A stretch of 64,000 nucleotides of DNA from CAIRDP01 sp037138335 (lineage in GTDB: Bacteria > Bacteroidota > Bacteroidia > Bacteroidales > FEN-979), in contig JBAXIO010000004.1 in the NCBI GenBank assembly GCA_037138335.1, positions 186,001 to 250,000 on the forward strand, written 5' to 3'. The position numbers were made by a program, and so were the translations under genes. The notes below the pieces were generated by a model. It was not told the origin of the DNA, did not search any database, and saw only the letters and a program-made list of their open reading frames with translations. Below, one piece after another: positions 24,488-34,300 of the stretch; the stretch's first letter is position 1, and each line of letters begins with the position of its first letter.

Positions 24488-26914
24488 ATGACTAAAACAA
24501 ACTTCTCAATGTTGAGTCTCGTGATATTGCTGATGACTCTCGCCCTCAATGCAAAATCTCAGAATTATGTTGAAATCGGCAGCGGCACTGTTTCGAACAG
24601 CATGCCGGTATACTCCAGCTGGAATTATTCCTGGAGCTCGCTGATTTATAATCATGCCGAACTGGGATCCGCCAAATCCATCATCAAAATAGCTCTGAAC
24701 TGCACTAATGGCCCGAAGACCACTACCAGCCAGAAGGTTTATTTCAAGCTTACCTCCAATTCTGTTTTTGCCAATGCGAACTATGAGGATCCTCTCAATA
24801 ATGGATATACTCTTTGCTTTCAGGGCGATCTTACGTTTGTGACAGGATGGAATGAGATCACCCTGCTTACTCCCATTCCTTATGATGGAGTTCAGAATTT
24901 AGCCATTCACTGGGAAAACCGCTGGGGAAGCTCATACGGACCCACTTTCAATTCGACAAGTTCATCCATTAACAATAATAAGAATTGCGGGAATGATCAG
25001 AATTTTCCGCCCCCAGGCCAGACGGGTTATCTTAACCCATATCCCAGCTCACTTACTAATATGCGTTTCTACTATAACGGAAGCGGCCCGGTAACACCAA
25101 CAAACCCGGTTCCTGCAGATAATGCCACAGTGGTTTCCGTCAGCACCTCACTCTCGTGGCAGCTTGGTTCAAATACAACTAGCTACGATCTCTGGTTTGG
25201 AACCAGTACGCAAACCCTTTCCCTGGTCGCAAACAACGCCCCGGTCTCCGGGGCAGGAACCTATACTTATACTCCTCCTGCCCTTCTTACCGATTCAGCA
25301 TGGTATTATTGGAAGGTCATCGCAAAAAACGGCACTCAGCAGGAATCCTCTCCACTGTGGAAATTTAAAACCGAGGTGGTCATCGACCAGTTTCCTTATT
25401 ATCAGGGTTTCGAAGATTCGACTGTGTTCAATACCTATCCGGTTCAAAGCGCATGGGTCATAACTCCTGATGTTTCATGGTACCAGTATAATATACAACA
25501 GCATTCAGGCCAGCTTTGCGCAAAAACATCCTGGTATACCAGTGGCAACGAAGCTACCCTTCGCTCCCCAAAAGTGCTCCTGCCTCCAAATCATTCCATC
25601 TCATTTTACTGGAAAAATACTACTGCAAACAAATTGGCTAATCATGATACAACATACTTCGAAGTAACTGCCAACGGTGGCCAAACATGGACAAAGGTCG
25701 ACACCCTCTCACCGCCAGCATCGAACGGATCCTACCTGCAGCGTATTCACAGCCTGAATACATTTGCCGGGAACAACTGCTATTTCAGGTTCCGGCACCG
25801 CACTGATAACGGCAGCAGCGCCGCCAACGTTTATCTGGATGACATTTCCATTTACCTCGACGGCGGCGCTATTACACTTTCAGTAACACCGTCAAATCAG
25901 AATGTTAACTCTACGGCCGGGAGTACTGCATTCACAGTCACAACTACCGCTTCATGGACCGCCGCCTCGGATCAGACATGGTGTACTATTACTCCTTCCG
26001 GAAACGGGAACGGAACGATTACGGCCAATTATACCGACAATAATACATCCTCACAGCGAATTGCTCATATTACCGTAACTGTCCCGGGGATTACTCCTGT
26101 TGTAGTTACAGTTACCCAAAGCAGCACGGCCCCGACCCTTTCTGTAACACCGCCAAATCAGAATGTGACTTCGGCCGCCGGTGCAACCGGGTTTACTGTG
26201 ACTTCAAATTCGGCATGGACTGCATCAAGCAATCAAACATGGTGTGCCGTTACCGGCTCAGGGAATGGAAATGGCACGATTACTGCAAACTATCTGCAGA
26301 ACCCCGATCTCATTCTCCGCGTAGCTACAATCTCCGTAACAGTGGCCGGATTAAGCCCTGTAACTGTTACGGTAACCCAGGACGGCACTTCGCCTGTTCT
26401 TTCAGTCTCACCTCCCGAGCAGGACGTAACATACCCTGCTGGTTCCACCGTTTTCCAAGTTACATCGAACGTTGGCTGGACTGCTACTTCTGATGCATCA
26501 TGGTGCATTCCCACACCTTCAGGAGCAGGAAACGGCCAGTTGATTGCAACATACCAGGAGAATACAGTTCAGCAAAGCCGAACTTCCAACATCACTGTCA
26601 CTGCCCCAGGTATTGCTCCCGTGGTTGTAAAGGTAATTCAGCAATCCGGTCCGGTAGGCATCAGTGTATCTGATAACAAGGGTTTAATGGTCTCCCCCAA
26701 TCCCACATCCGGCATGACCAGGATTAACTTTGGCAACCTCGATATTCTGGGCGCAACCGTCGGGATCATCAATGCCAACGGACAAATGATAATGAAACTG
26801 AAAACTGAATCCGCTGAAATGATTCTTGATCTTTCTGAAAAAGAAAAAGGAGCTTACCTTCTGGTGTTTAAAAATTCCAAGATAACTATCAACAGGAAAA
26901 TTATAGTGAAATAA
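24488..26914 (+). CDS. T9SS-secreted multidomain protein with three BACON domains
   Basis: An 808-residue protein. Signal peptide about residues 1-25 (LALNAKSQ). An N-terminal beta domain (about 26-195) is followed by an Fn3-like unit (about 198-295, PVPADNATVVSVSTSLSWQL). A jelly-roll/choice-of-anchor J-type domain (about 300-455) ends NVYLDDISIYLDG. Three tandem BACON domains follow (about 460-546, 550-636, 637-725), each with SWT...WC and NGTITANY-like cores and a closing VTVTQ. The last 75 residues are a type A T9SS sorting domain (VSPNPTSGMTRINFG...TINRKIIVK). BACON domains are often found on Bacteroidota surface proteins that meet glycans or mucin. No catalytic motif is seen, so a binding or structural role is likely. 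Confidence 0.87.
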   Translation: MTKTNFSMLSLVILLMTLALNAKSQNYVEIGSGTVSNSMPVYSSWNYSWSSLIYNHAELGSAKSIIKIALNCTNGPKTTTSQKVYFKLTSNSVFANANYEDPLNNGYTLCFQGDLTFVTGWNEITLLTPIPYDGVQNLAIHWENRWGSSYGPTFNSTSSSINNNKNCGNDQNFPPPGQTGYLNPYPSSLTNMRFYYNGSGPVTPTNPVPADNATVVSVSTSLSWQLGSNTTSYDLWFGTSTQTLSLVANNAPVSGAGTYTYTPPALLTDSAWYYWKVIAKNGTQQESSPLWKFKTEVVIDQFPYYQGFEDSTVFNTYPVQSAWVITPDVSWYQYNIQQHSGQLCAKTSWYTSGNEATLRSPKVLLPPNHSISFYWKNTTANKLANHDTTYFEVTANGGQTWTKVDTLSPPASNGSYLQRIHSLNTFAGNNCYFRFRHRTDNGSSAANVYLDDISIYLDGGAITLSVTPSNQNVNSTAGSTAFTVTTTASWTAASDQTWCTITPSGNGNGTITANYTDNNTSSQRIAHITVTVPGITPVVVTVTQSSTAPTLSVTPPNQNVTSAAGATGFTVTSNSAWTASSNQTWCAVTGSGNGNGTITANYLQNPDLILRVATISVTVAGLSPVTVTVTQDGTSPVLSVSPPEQDVTYPAGSTVFQVTSNVGWTATSDASWCIPTPSGAGNGQLIATYQENTVQQSRTSNITVTAPGIAPVVVKVIQQSGPVGISVSDNKGLMVSPNPTSGMTRINFGNLDILGATVGIINANGQMIMKLKTESAEMILDLSEKEKGAYLLVFKNSKITINRKIIVK

Positions 26915-27010
26915 CACTGACTGCATTTTTCCTCAATAGTAAATAAAACAGGGATAAATCCCCCGTTGAATCTTTTCCGGGCCGGGAAAGTTGAACCATA
27001 AAGGGTTACA

Positions 27011-27078
27011 TGACAACTGCCGGAATACCCGGATGTTTTTGAAAAATTGTAAAACACAAGGGATTCCGGCAGCTGTCA
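27011..27078. terminator. Long inverted repeat between convergent T9SS genes
   Basis: TGACAACTGCCGGAAT (27011-27026) pairs with ATTCCGGCAGCTGTCA (27063-27078) with one mismatch and a 36-base loop. A second small hairpin, TGCAGG...CCTGCA, follows at about 27081-27098 and is flanked by A-runs. The position between convergent genes suggests transcription termination, but no clean U-tract was seen. Confidence 0.5.
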
Positions 27079-27113
27079 AATGCAGGGGGTTTCCTGCAAA
27101 AACGACCTGGCGC

Positions 27114-30100
27114 TTAATGGCTCATGATCAGTTTTTGAGTCACTTCGATATCATCCATTTTAATTTTGACCAGGTATGATCCTTTCGGAACATTTGAGAG
27201 ATCAAACTGCAGGTCGGGTTTCTCATGGCATATTCTTGAGGTGATCTTTCTTCCGCTCAGATCCATGATTATTACCTCCAGGGATTTATACTTCAATTCG
27301 CCGGTTTCAATCCTGAAAGCGCCTTTGGACGGATTGGGAATCAATTGAATTGTACCTGAAGAGGCATCATGAATTCCAACGGTTGAAGGGGCCTGGGTTA
27401 CAGTAACAAGCTGTGCCTGGATCCCTGCCACGGTTACCCTTACATTCGCCACCCGGTATGCATGATAGGGATTTTGTATGAAGTTCGCTGTAATCGTACC
27501 ATTGCCTACACCCGACGGAGTAACGGTAAGCCAGGATGAATCACTGGCTGCGCTCCATGGGGAATTTGAAGCAACTGTAAATGTTGTATTGCCTGAAAGA
27601 TAGGCAACATTGCGGTTTGGAGGAGTTACCAGCAAGGTTGGGACAGTCCCGGCCTGTGTCAATGTTACAATAACAGGCGCAAGGTTCGGAGCAGCCGCAG
27701 TGATATTTGCAATGCGGTCGGTGGTTGCGGTATTTTGGGTATAATTCGCAATGATAGTGCCGTTTCCTGAACCGGATGGGTTTACAGTACACCATGTTTG
27801 ATCAGAAACTAGGGTCCAGCTGGTATTTGAGGTCACGGTGAAATTAGTGTATGAGGGCGGCGATGCCGGCACTGTCTGGTTTAATGGCTGGATTACAAGT
27901 GTCGGGAGCCCGGCATCCTGGATTACTTTCACTTTAATTGGCGGAAGGCCGGCGGCTGTTACAGTGATTGTGTCAATACGTGAGACGATATTGGGGTTCT
28001 CGGTATAAGCAGCTGTGATAGTGCCATTGCCGGTTGAGGATACCGGGGCCACATTACACCAGCTTGCACTGTGGCTGACGGTCCAGTTGGTATTGGAAGT
28101 AACCGCAAATGCAGTGGTGCCCGGAGGTGAATAAGAAACGGCCTGCTGAGGGGGAAAAACAGCCAATGAGGGGGCAGCAGCCTGTGTCACCGTCACTACC
28201 ATGGGGGCTAAGGATGCCACGGTCACGGTAATGTTTGCTACCCTGGGCGTGGAATTATAATTTTCGGCATAGGATGCAGTAATGGTACCGTTTCCTGAAC
28301 CGGAAGGGGTTACATTGCACCAGGACTGGTCGGAGACGACCGTCCAAACCGTATTGGAAGTTACCGTAAACACCGATGTGCCGGAAGGAGTAAAAGGTAC
28401 ATTCTGGTTGGCGGGGGTTACAATTAGTGTGGGAGTTGCGCCTGCCTGTGTAACGGTTACCGTATTGGTTGGGGCCCCTGATGCTGTCACTGTGACAGTA
28501 GCAACCCTTGGGGTGACCAGTGTATTAATCGAATACGATGCAGTAATAGTTCCGTTTCCTGTCCCCGAGGGTGTAACAGTACACCAGGTTTGATTGCTTG
28601 ATGCAGTCCATGATGTATTGGATGTTACGCTAAAGGGAGTTGTACCTGCCGGTGCTGTAACGTTCTGGTTAGCCGGACTGACTGCAAGGGTATTGGTAGA
28701 TGTTCCGATAATTGATACATCATCAATTGCCCAGGAGTATCCGTTAGTTCCGGTATAATTCCAGCGTAACATGACCTGTGGTTTTCCTGCAGCCCCTGCT
28801 ATTACCTGGCTGAAAGCGGCCGGATTGGTGGCAGATGTTGCTGTGAATGTTTGAATGATATTCCAGGTAAGGCCTCCATCATTGGTGTAGGAAAGTGTTC
28901 CTGAAGTACCGGTATAAGCTTTAAAATAATGGTTAAACTGCAGGGTGACATTGGTAAATGCGGAACAGTCTATAAGCGGGCTCACAAGATCAGCATTCTG
29001 CGAGGTTCCGGCTCCATAGCCGCCGCTGTTAAGAAATGCATAATTTCCGTTAAGAAGCGGGTTTGGGGTTTGGTTTGTAATAACACCAAACTGCCATACC
29101 TGGGCGTTGCCCTGGTGGTCAACCTGGCTCCAGCAACCGGGTATGCTTGTGGAGGTAAATGCTTCACTGAATGGCAGGGAAGAAACAGCACACAGGGTGT
29201 TAAAAGGCAGATCGCTTCCATAAAATGTACCGTTTGAATTTGTTGCATAAGCCCTGACATGGTAGAGTGTATTGGCGTTAAGGCCGGTTATTAAGCTTAT
29301 ATAAGTTCCCGTACTAGCGCCATTGGTAGTGTGATTATCGGAAATTGTGGGGTTGATAGCCGTGCTCCAGCAAACCCCTCTCGCTGTCACAGCTGACCCT
29401 CCGTCGGTGGTCACATTCCCTCCTGAAGTAGCTGAGACCATAGTGATTGCGGTTGCTGCAGTGGTAACAACTGCGGCTGCGCATGGAATAAATGTCATAT
29501 CGCTGCCATTCGTTGTTCCATCAGGGCTGGTGGCAACAAGGCGGTAATGATAGGTTGTTCCGCCGGTAAGACCGGTGAGGGGTGCAGAGACGTTGTTGAC
29601 TGCATAACCTGAACCTGCCGATGCCGGGGTGGTAGTGAAACCATAAGCGGCCGATGTCCCCCAGTCGAAATGATAGGTCGTCGCCGCCCCGTTAGGGGTA
29701 ACGCTCCCGTTGAGGGTAGCCCCGCTACAGGTAATTCCTGTTGCCATTGTTGTGCTTACGGCAGGCGGGTTTTTCCATTTAAACGAGGCAATCCTTGTTC
29801 TCCAGCCGGCACTGGAAGTCGTCGCAAAATATTCCTGGGTATACCAATATGTGCCTCTTTCAACAGGATCACAACTCAAAGCGCTGTAATCACCCCAACG
29901 ATGGTTGGTTGCGTCGGTTGATGATCCTCCTCCCACCATAATCCCTCTCTCGGCAATGGTCATCTGGTTCAGGGGGTCATTCTTCATTCGACCGGTATAT
30001 CTTATTGAGGGATATGTGGCTGTACCGGAGACAGAATACCCCAAGGCCATATTTCCACTGGAGTCCATCGCAATGCTTCCCATCCAGCGGCTGTTACCAT

Positions 30101-31334
30101 CGGAAGGTGCATAGGTAGCCTGCTGGTATAAAGACCAGGCGCCTGATGTCTTTCTCAGTTCATACCAACGGATCCCAGCAATACTGGTTGTGACATCAAC
30201 CGTTTGGTTGACAACCATGGTTGAATATCCCGCAAATGAACGGTACTGAAGCCGGTACATCATACGGTCATTGAGGGGATCCACTTTAACTGATGTCCCT
30301 GGTTGCTTGATACCAGTAATATTCTGTGTATAAGTATTTATGGGAAGAGACAGAAAATTGGCGAAAGTTGCGTTTGCAGGTGTGGCCCAGTCAACATGGA
30401 ATTCATAAATTCCAAAATGAGGGGTGCCGCCATTGATGGAATACAGGAAATAATTGGGAGGGTTGCCTGTTGGGAAGGGCCCGTCACAATCGGAAGGGAG
30501 CCAACCCCAGGCTTCGTTCGACGAGGGTTTTGTAAACATGATCATTGTTGCCGACGGCAGCCCTGCAATCATGAGAGCGCGGTTATAGGCCACAGCGCCC
30601 ACACCTGCATAAGTGCCTGTACCCGAAGCAAACATATGCATAGACATATAATATGCATCGGGCCAAACACCGAATTTAGGATAATCGGGCATATTGGTGA
30701 AGGAATACTGGTAACGGTACCAGCTGCCTGTCGGATCACCGCTTGTTGATATGGCTATCATCTGGTAAAATGGCCCGTTGGGATAATTTGGCAGGGAGAA
30801 CTGGGTGAACAGCCAACGGTCAGCCTGTTCATCGTACAATGCGACTGCATCCCCGTCATTTGAATTGTTAGGCATCCCTGTGAAAACTGAACTGTTGGCT
30901 AAAGGGCCCAGCAATACTGTGCCGGTCTTGCTGTAGATTGAAAAATGGCAATTTACAACCTGTACATAATGATTTGGCCCTACATCCCCGTGGGTATCGG
31001 GAGGTGTATAACCTTCGGTGTTATTGTTTCCCTCAAAATTGGCAATGGTTGTATCGGTTAAAATCATACCATTCATTAATTGAAGGTTCGGATCAGTCAA
31101 TCCGCCGGGAGCCTGACCCTGTTGCCGGGGCCTGACGTTGATTTTGTTCCTGACAACACCGTCTTTCCATGAAGTTTCAGCTTTCTTTGGAAGACTCTTC
31201 GCCATATCCCTTAATGGGGGCGAAACATCGAAGTAAATCGGCGACTGGATGATTGGTCCGGAAGACTTTTCCTGCCCAAAAATATTATTAATGCCAAACA
31301 GCAGCACTAATAAAAATAATGAAATTTTTCTCAT
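27114..31334 (-). CDS. T9SS-secreted multidomain protein with five BACON domains
   Basis: A 1406-residue protein. Signal peptide residues 1-20 (FGINNIFGQ). The region 80-520 is a large propeller-like domain with repeated W/Y-rich strands (PPDTHGDVGPNHYVQVVN, DRWLFTQFSLP, RWMGSIAMDSSGNMALGYS). Fn3-like repeats (about 525-700) contain ATGITCSGATLNGSV and ATAITMVSATSGGNV. A jelly-roll domain (about 705-875) ends YSWAIDDVSI. Five BACON domains lie at about 881-1318, and a type A sorting domain ends the protein (IPNPSKGAFRIETG...VTQKLIMSH). The BACON units are close in sequence to those of the neighbouring 808-residue protein, which suggests domain exchange. It is probably surface bound or released; no catalytic residues were recognised. 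Confidence 0.87.
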   Translation of the reverse strand: MRKISLFLLVLLFGINNIFGQEKSSGPIIQSPIYFDVSPPLRDMAKSLPKKAETSWKDGVVRNKINVRPRQQGQAPGGLTDPNLQLMNGMILTDTTIANFEGNNNTEGYTPPDTHGDVGPNHYVQVVNCHFSIYSKTGTVLLGPLANSSVFTGMPNNSNDGDAVALYDEQADRWLFTQFSLPNYPNGPFYQMIAISTSGDPTGSWYRYQYSFTNMPDYPKFGVWPDAYYMSMHMFASGTGTYAGVGAVAYNRALMIAGLPSATMIMFTKPSSNEAWGWLPSDCDGPFPTGNPPNYFLYSINGGTPHFGIYEFHVDWATPANATFANFLSLPINTYTQNITGIKQPGTSVKVDPLNDRMMYRLQYRSFAGYSTMVVNQTVDVTTSIAGIRWYELRKTSGAWSLYQQATYAPSDGNSRWMGSIAMDSSGNMALGYSVSGTATYPSIRYTGRMKNDPLNQMTIAERGIMVGGGSSTDATNHRWGDYSALSCDPVERGTYWYTQEYFATTSSAGWRTRIASFKWKNPPAVSTTMATGITCSGATLNGSVTPNGAATTYHFDWGTSAAYGFTTTPASAGSGYAVNNVSAPLTGLTGGTTYHYRLVATSPDGTTNGSDMTFIPCAAAVVTTAATAITMVSATSGGNVTTDGGSAVTARGVCWSTAINPTISDNHTTNGASTGTYISLITGLNANTLYHVRAYATNSNGTFYGSDLPFNTLCAVSSLPFSEAFTSTSIPGCWSQVDHQGNAQVWQFGVITNQTPNPLLNGNYAFLNSGGYGAGTSQNADLVSPLIDCSAFTNVTLQFNHYFKAYTGTSGTLSYTNDGGLTWNIIQTFTATSATNPAAFSQVIAGAAGKPQVMLRWNYTGTNGYSWAIDDVSIIGTSTNTLAVSPANQNVTAPAGTTPFSVTSNTSWTASSNQTWCTVTPSGTGNGTITASYSINTLVTPRVATVTVTASGAPTNTVTVTQAGATPTLIVTPANQNVPFTPSGTSVFTVTSNTVWTVVSDQSWCNVTPSGSGNGTITASYAENYNSTPRVANITVTVASLAPMVVTVTQAAAPSLAVFPPQQAVSYSPPGTTAFAVTSNTNWTVSHSASWCNVAPVSSTGNGTITAAYTENPNIVSRIDTITVTAAGLPPIKVKVIQDAGLPTLVIQPLNQTVPASPPSYTNFTVTSNTSWTLVSDQTWCTVNPSGSGNGTIIANYTQNTATTDRIANITAAAPNLAPVIVTLTQAGTVPTLLVTPPNRNVAYLSGNTTFTVASNSPWSAASDSSWLTVTPSGVGNGTITANFIQNPYHAYRVANVRVTVAGIQAQLVTVTQAPSTVGIHDASSGTIQLIPNPSKGAFRIETGELKYKSLEVIIMDLSGRKITSRICHEKPDLQFDLSNVPKGSYLVKIKMDDIEVTQKLIMSH

Positions 31335-31399
31335 GGTTCGGGTATGTTTATTGTTTGCTATTTTGAGGGAATATTAAAAAACTTGTATTACTTAAAAAC

Positions 31400-34300
31400 C
31401 TATTGGCTGATTAATATTTTTCTTACGGCCTTTTGGTTTGCACTTCTGATAACCATTGTATAAACCCCGGGAGCGACCTGGCCAAGGTCGATCAGGAATT
31501 CGGCCGTCGCCATTACCATTATGCCAGTCCTAGAATATACAACTACACCCAGGTCATTGGTAACACTTATGTCAAACATATCGGATTTAGGAATGTTGAC
31601 TTTAAGTGTAAATGCCCCTTTACTTGGCACAGGATAGACTGTGAAGCCGGAAGAAGCGGGATCGCTGATTCCGGTGGTAACAATATGGATATTATTTGAA
31701 GTATCGGATTCGCAGCCGTTCATTATTACCTTGTCCCAATACCAGCCGGTGTAAAAAGCGACCAGGGTTTGGCCGGTAGCGTGAAGCACCGGGCTGCCTT
31801 CATAATACCACTGGTTACCATTTGGTACTTCGCTGAACAGGGTATCTCCATGGGCATAGATTACCGGGGTATGGGGCAGTCCCTTTATTGTAAGGGAGAA
31901 GGCAGGGGATTCGGCACCGTTAAAGCACTGGTTGGTTCCAAACACCGAAATGTCACCGGATACTGCATTCAGATCAAAATCGACGAGAATCTCCGGAGTA
32001 TTGAATCCGGAAACTATGGTTGCACCGGCTGGCAAACTCCAGTTATAACCCATTGCATTGGTCACAGGGTCAACAGAATAAAAAACACCCTGTTCCCCGG
32101 CACAAACAGAATCCATACCTGAAACCGGTCCTGCTGCAAGAGGTGCATGGGTGATAGCCACATTGAATGGAGGTGACGTAATCCCATTACCGCACAGGCT
32201 GTTACCGTAAACTGTAATATCTCCCGACTGGGCTGTTGGGGGAAAGTTTACAAGAATGGAATTGGTTCCTGCACCGGATGTGATGGTTGCTCCGGCTGGA
32301 AGCGCCCATATATATGTAATTGCATTTGCGACAGGTGGCACAGAATATGTGATCCCGCTGCTGCCATAGCATACTGAAGGTGAACCTGAGATGGATCCTG
32401 CAGCGCCCGGCATCGCATTGACATTGACATTATACACTGTGGGGGTTAACGCTGAACAATTGGTGGCGTTATTATAATTGACCGCTACCCATTGTGCGCC
32501 AGGGATATTCCAGACTACCTGGGCGGTTGCTGTACCTTGTCCTGCAGTGATTGTACCTCCCGAAGAAACAGTCCAGGTATATGATGTTTTGCCTGATTCT
32601 GTTGTATATTGATAAAATCCCGAATTGACACACATACTGTTCACGCCGTAAATTGCAGGAACCGGAGGGTCAGGCACTGTTACAGCCATTGTCCCGGGAG
32701 ATGCTGCAGTACACCCAGTTGCGGGATCGGTATAGATGACCCCCACGGTTTTAGAACCCGGGGAGTTCCAGTAAAGCGTCACTACCTCTGGATTTGAGGT
32801 CGGGGTGATGGTCCCGTTAGGTGAAACACTCCATACATAGGATGATTTACCAGCCTGGGTCGCATAATTATAATTGGAATTCTGACATGCCAGTGAAGCT
32901 CCTGAAGAAATAAGAGGAACCGGTAAATTGTTTACCGTGACCGTCTTTGTTGAGGGTGTACCAGGGGCCCCGCAATCGCTTACAGCCTGAACTGAAACAA
33001 CACCTGAAACCGCGGTATTGGAAACATCGACTGTGATAACATTTGAATGCTGATAGGATGTGATGGTAAACCCTGCAGGGAAAGTCCAGTTATAATAAAA
33101 TCCATTAGGGACAGCCGAAAGAGAATAGGTATATCCCGTACCATTCTTGCACACTCCCGGAGGGCCTGTGATTGTTCCTGCAGCCGGCGGTATGATACAG
33201 TTTGTAAAGAAACTCATATCAGAACCATAAACGGTTCCTGCAGGGCTTACTGCTTTAGCCCGGTAGTAATAAGTTGTATTTATCATAAGCCCTGAGATAG
33301 TGGCGTTGAAATTCTGAATTGTGTTGCCGGTCAGAGTTCCCGGTATAAAAGCCACCAAACCATAAGCCGGGGTAAGTCCGTACTCGAACGATACAACTGT
33401 ATTCCCGTTTTTTGGATTGACCGTCCCGTTCAACACTGCGGATGTCGGAAGCACAGGGGCTGCCGTGACGGTGGCAACAAGTGGCGGGACCCCGGTACTA
33501 AAGGTCATATCGGAGCCGTTAATCAGGGTGCTGCCGCTGGTTCCTTTAGCCCTGTAATGATAGGTATTATTGATTACCAGGCCGGTAACATCGGCAGTTA
33601 TCGGAGTTGCGGTATTACCTGTTATCGTGCCGGCAGAAACTGAAGTGCCGTAAGCAGTGGTGAGGCCATATTCGAAACCCGACAGGATAATCAGGTTGCT
33701 GGCATTAACCGAGCCATTAAGTGTTACAGAGGTACACGTTGCATTTGTTGCGGCTGCAGTTGCCACCGTCTGGTTAACCGAGAACTGGTATCCTCCGACG
33801 TCAGGCGGGTCAGGCCGGTTTGCACCGGAGAAGTCGGTAGGGACCGAAGCCAGGTAAAAACCTTTGTTACTGAGTGCTGAATTTGTCGGGTGCAGGTCAG
33901 TCCCGACAAAAGTCGGGTTGATATTCTGGGCGTTGTTATTACCCCCGAAACCGGCCAGCATATCGGCCAGGGTTGCCCTGTTGCTGCCAATATAGCCAAG
34001 GTTTGCCCCCGATGAATAATAGTCGTTATAGTCAATCTTGGTAAATGCCGAGATATCTGAATTGGATAAAATTGCATACCTGTTTGTACCAACAGTTGCA
34101 TCGATAGAGAAAATATTATTCCTGACATCCAGCAAAGTTACGCCTGCTGCAGATATCATCAGGCAGGCCGGCAATCCCGTGGCCAGGGTTTGATTGGTGG
34201 ACAAGCGCACAGTATTATGGAACAGGTTATACCCGCCACCGGATCCTATGAGAATCCCGTACCCGTTTCTTGTCGTATAAGAATTAAACCCGGCGGAGGC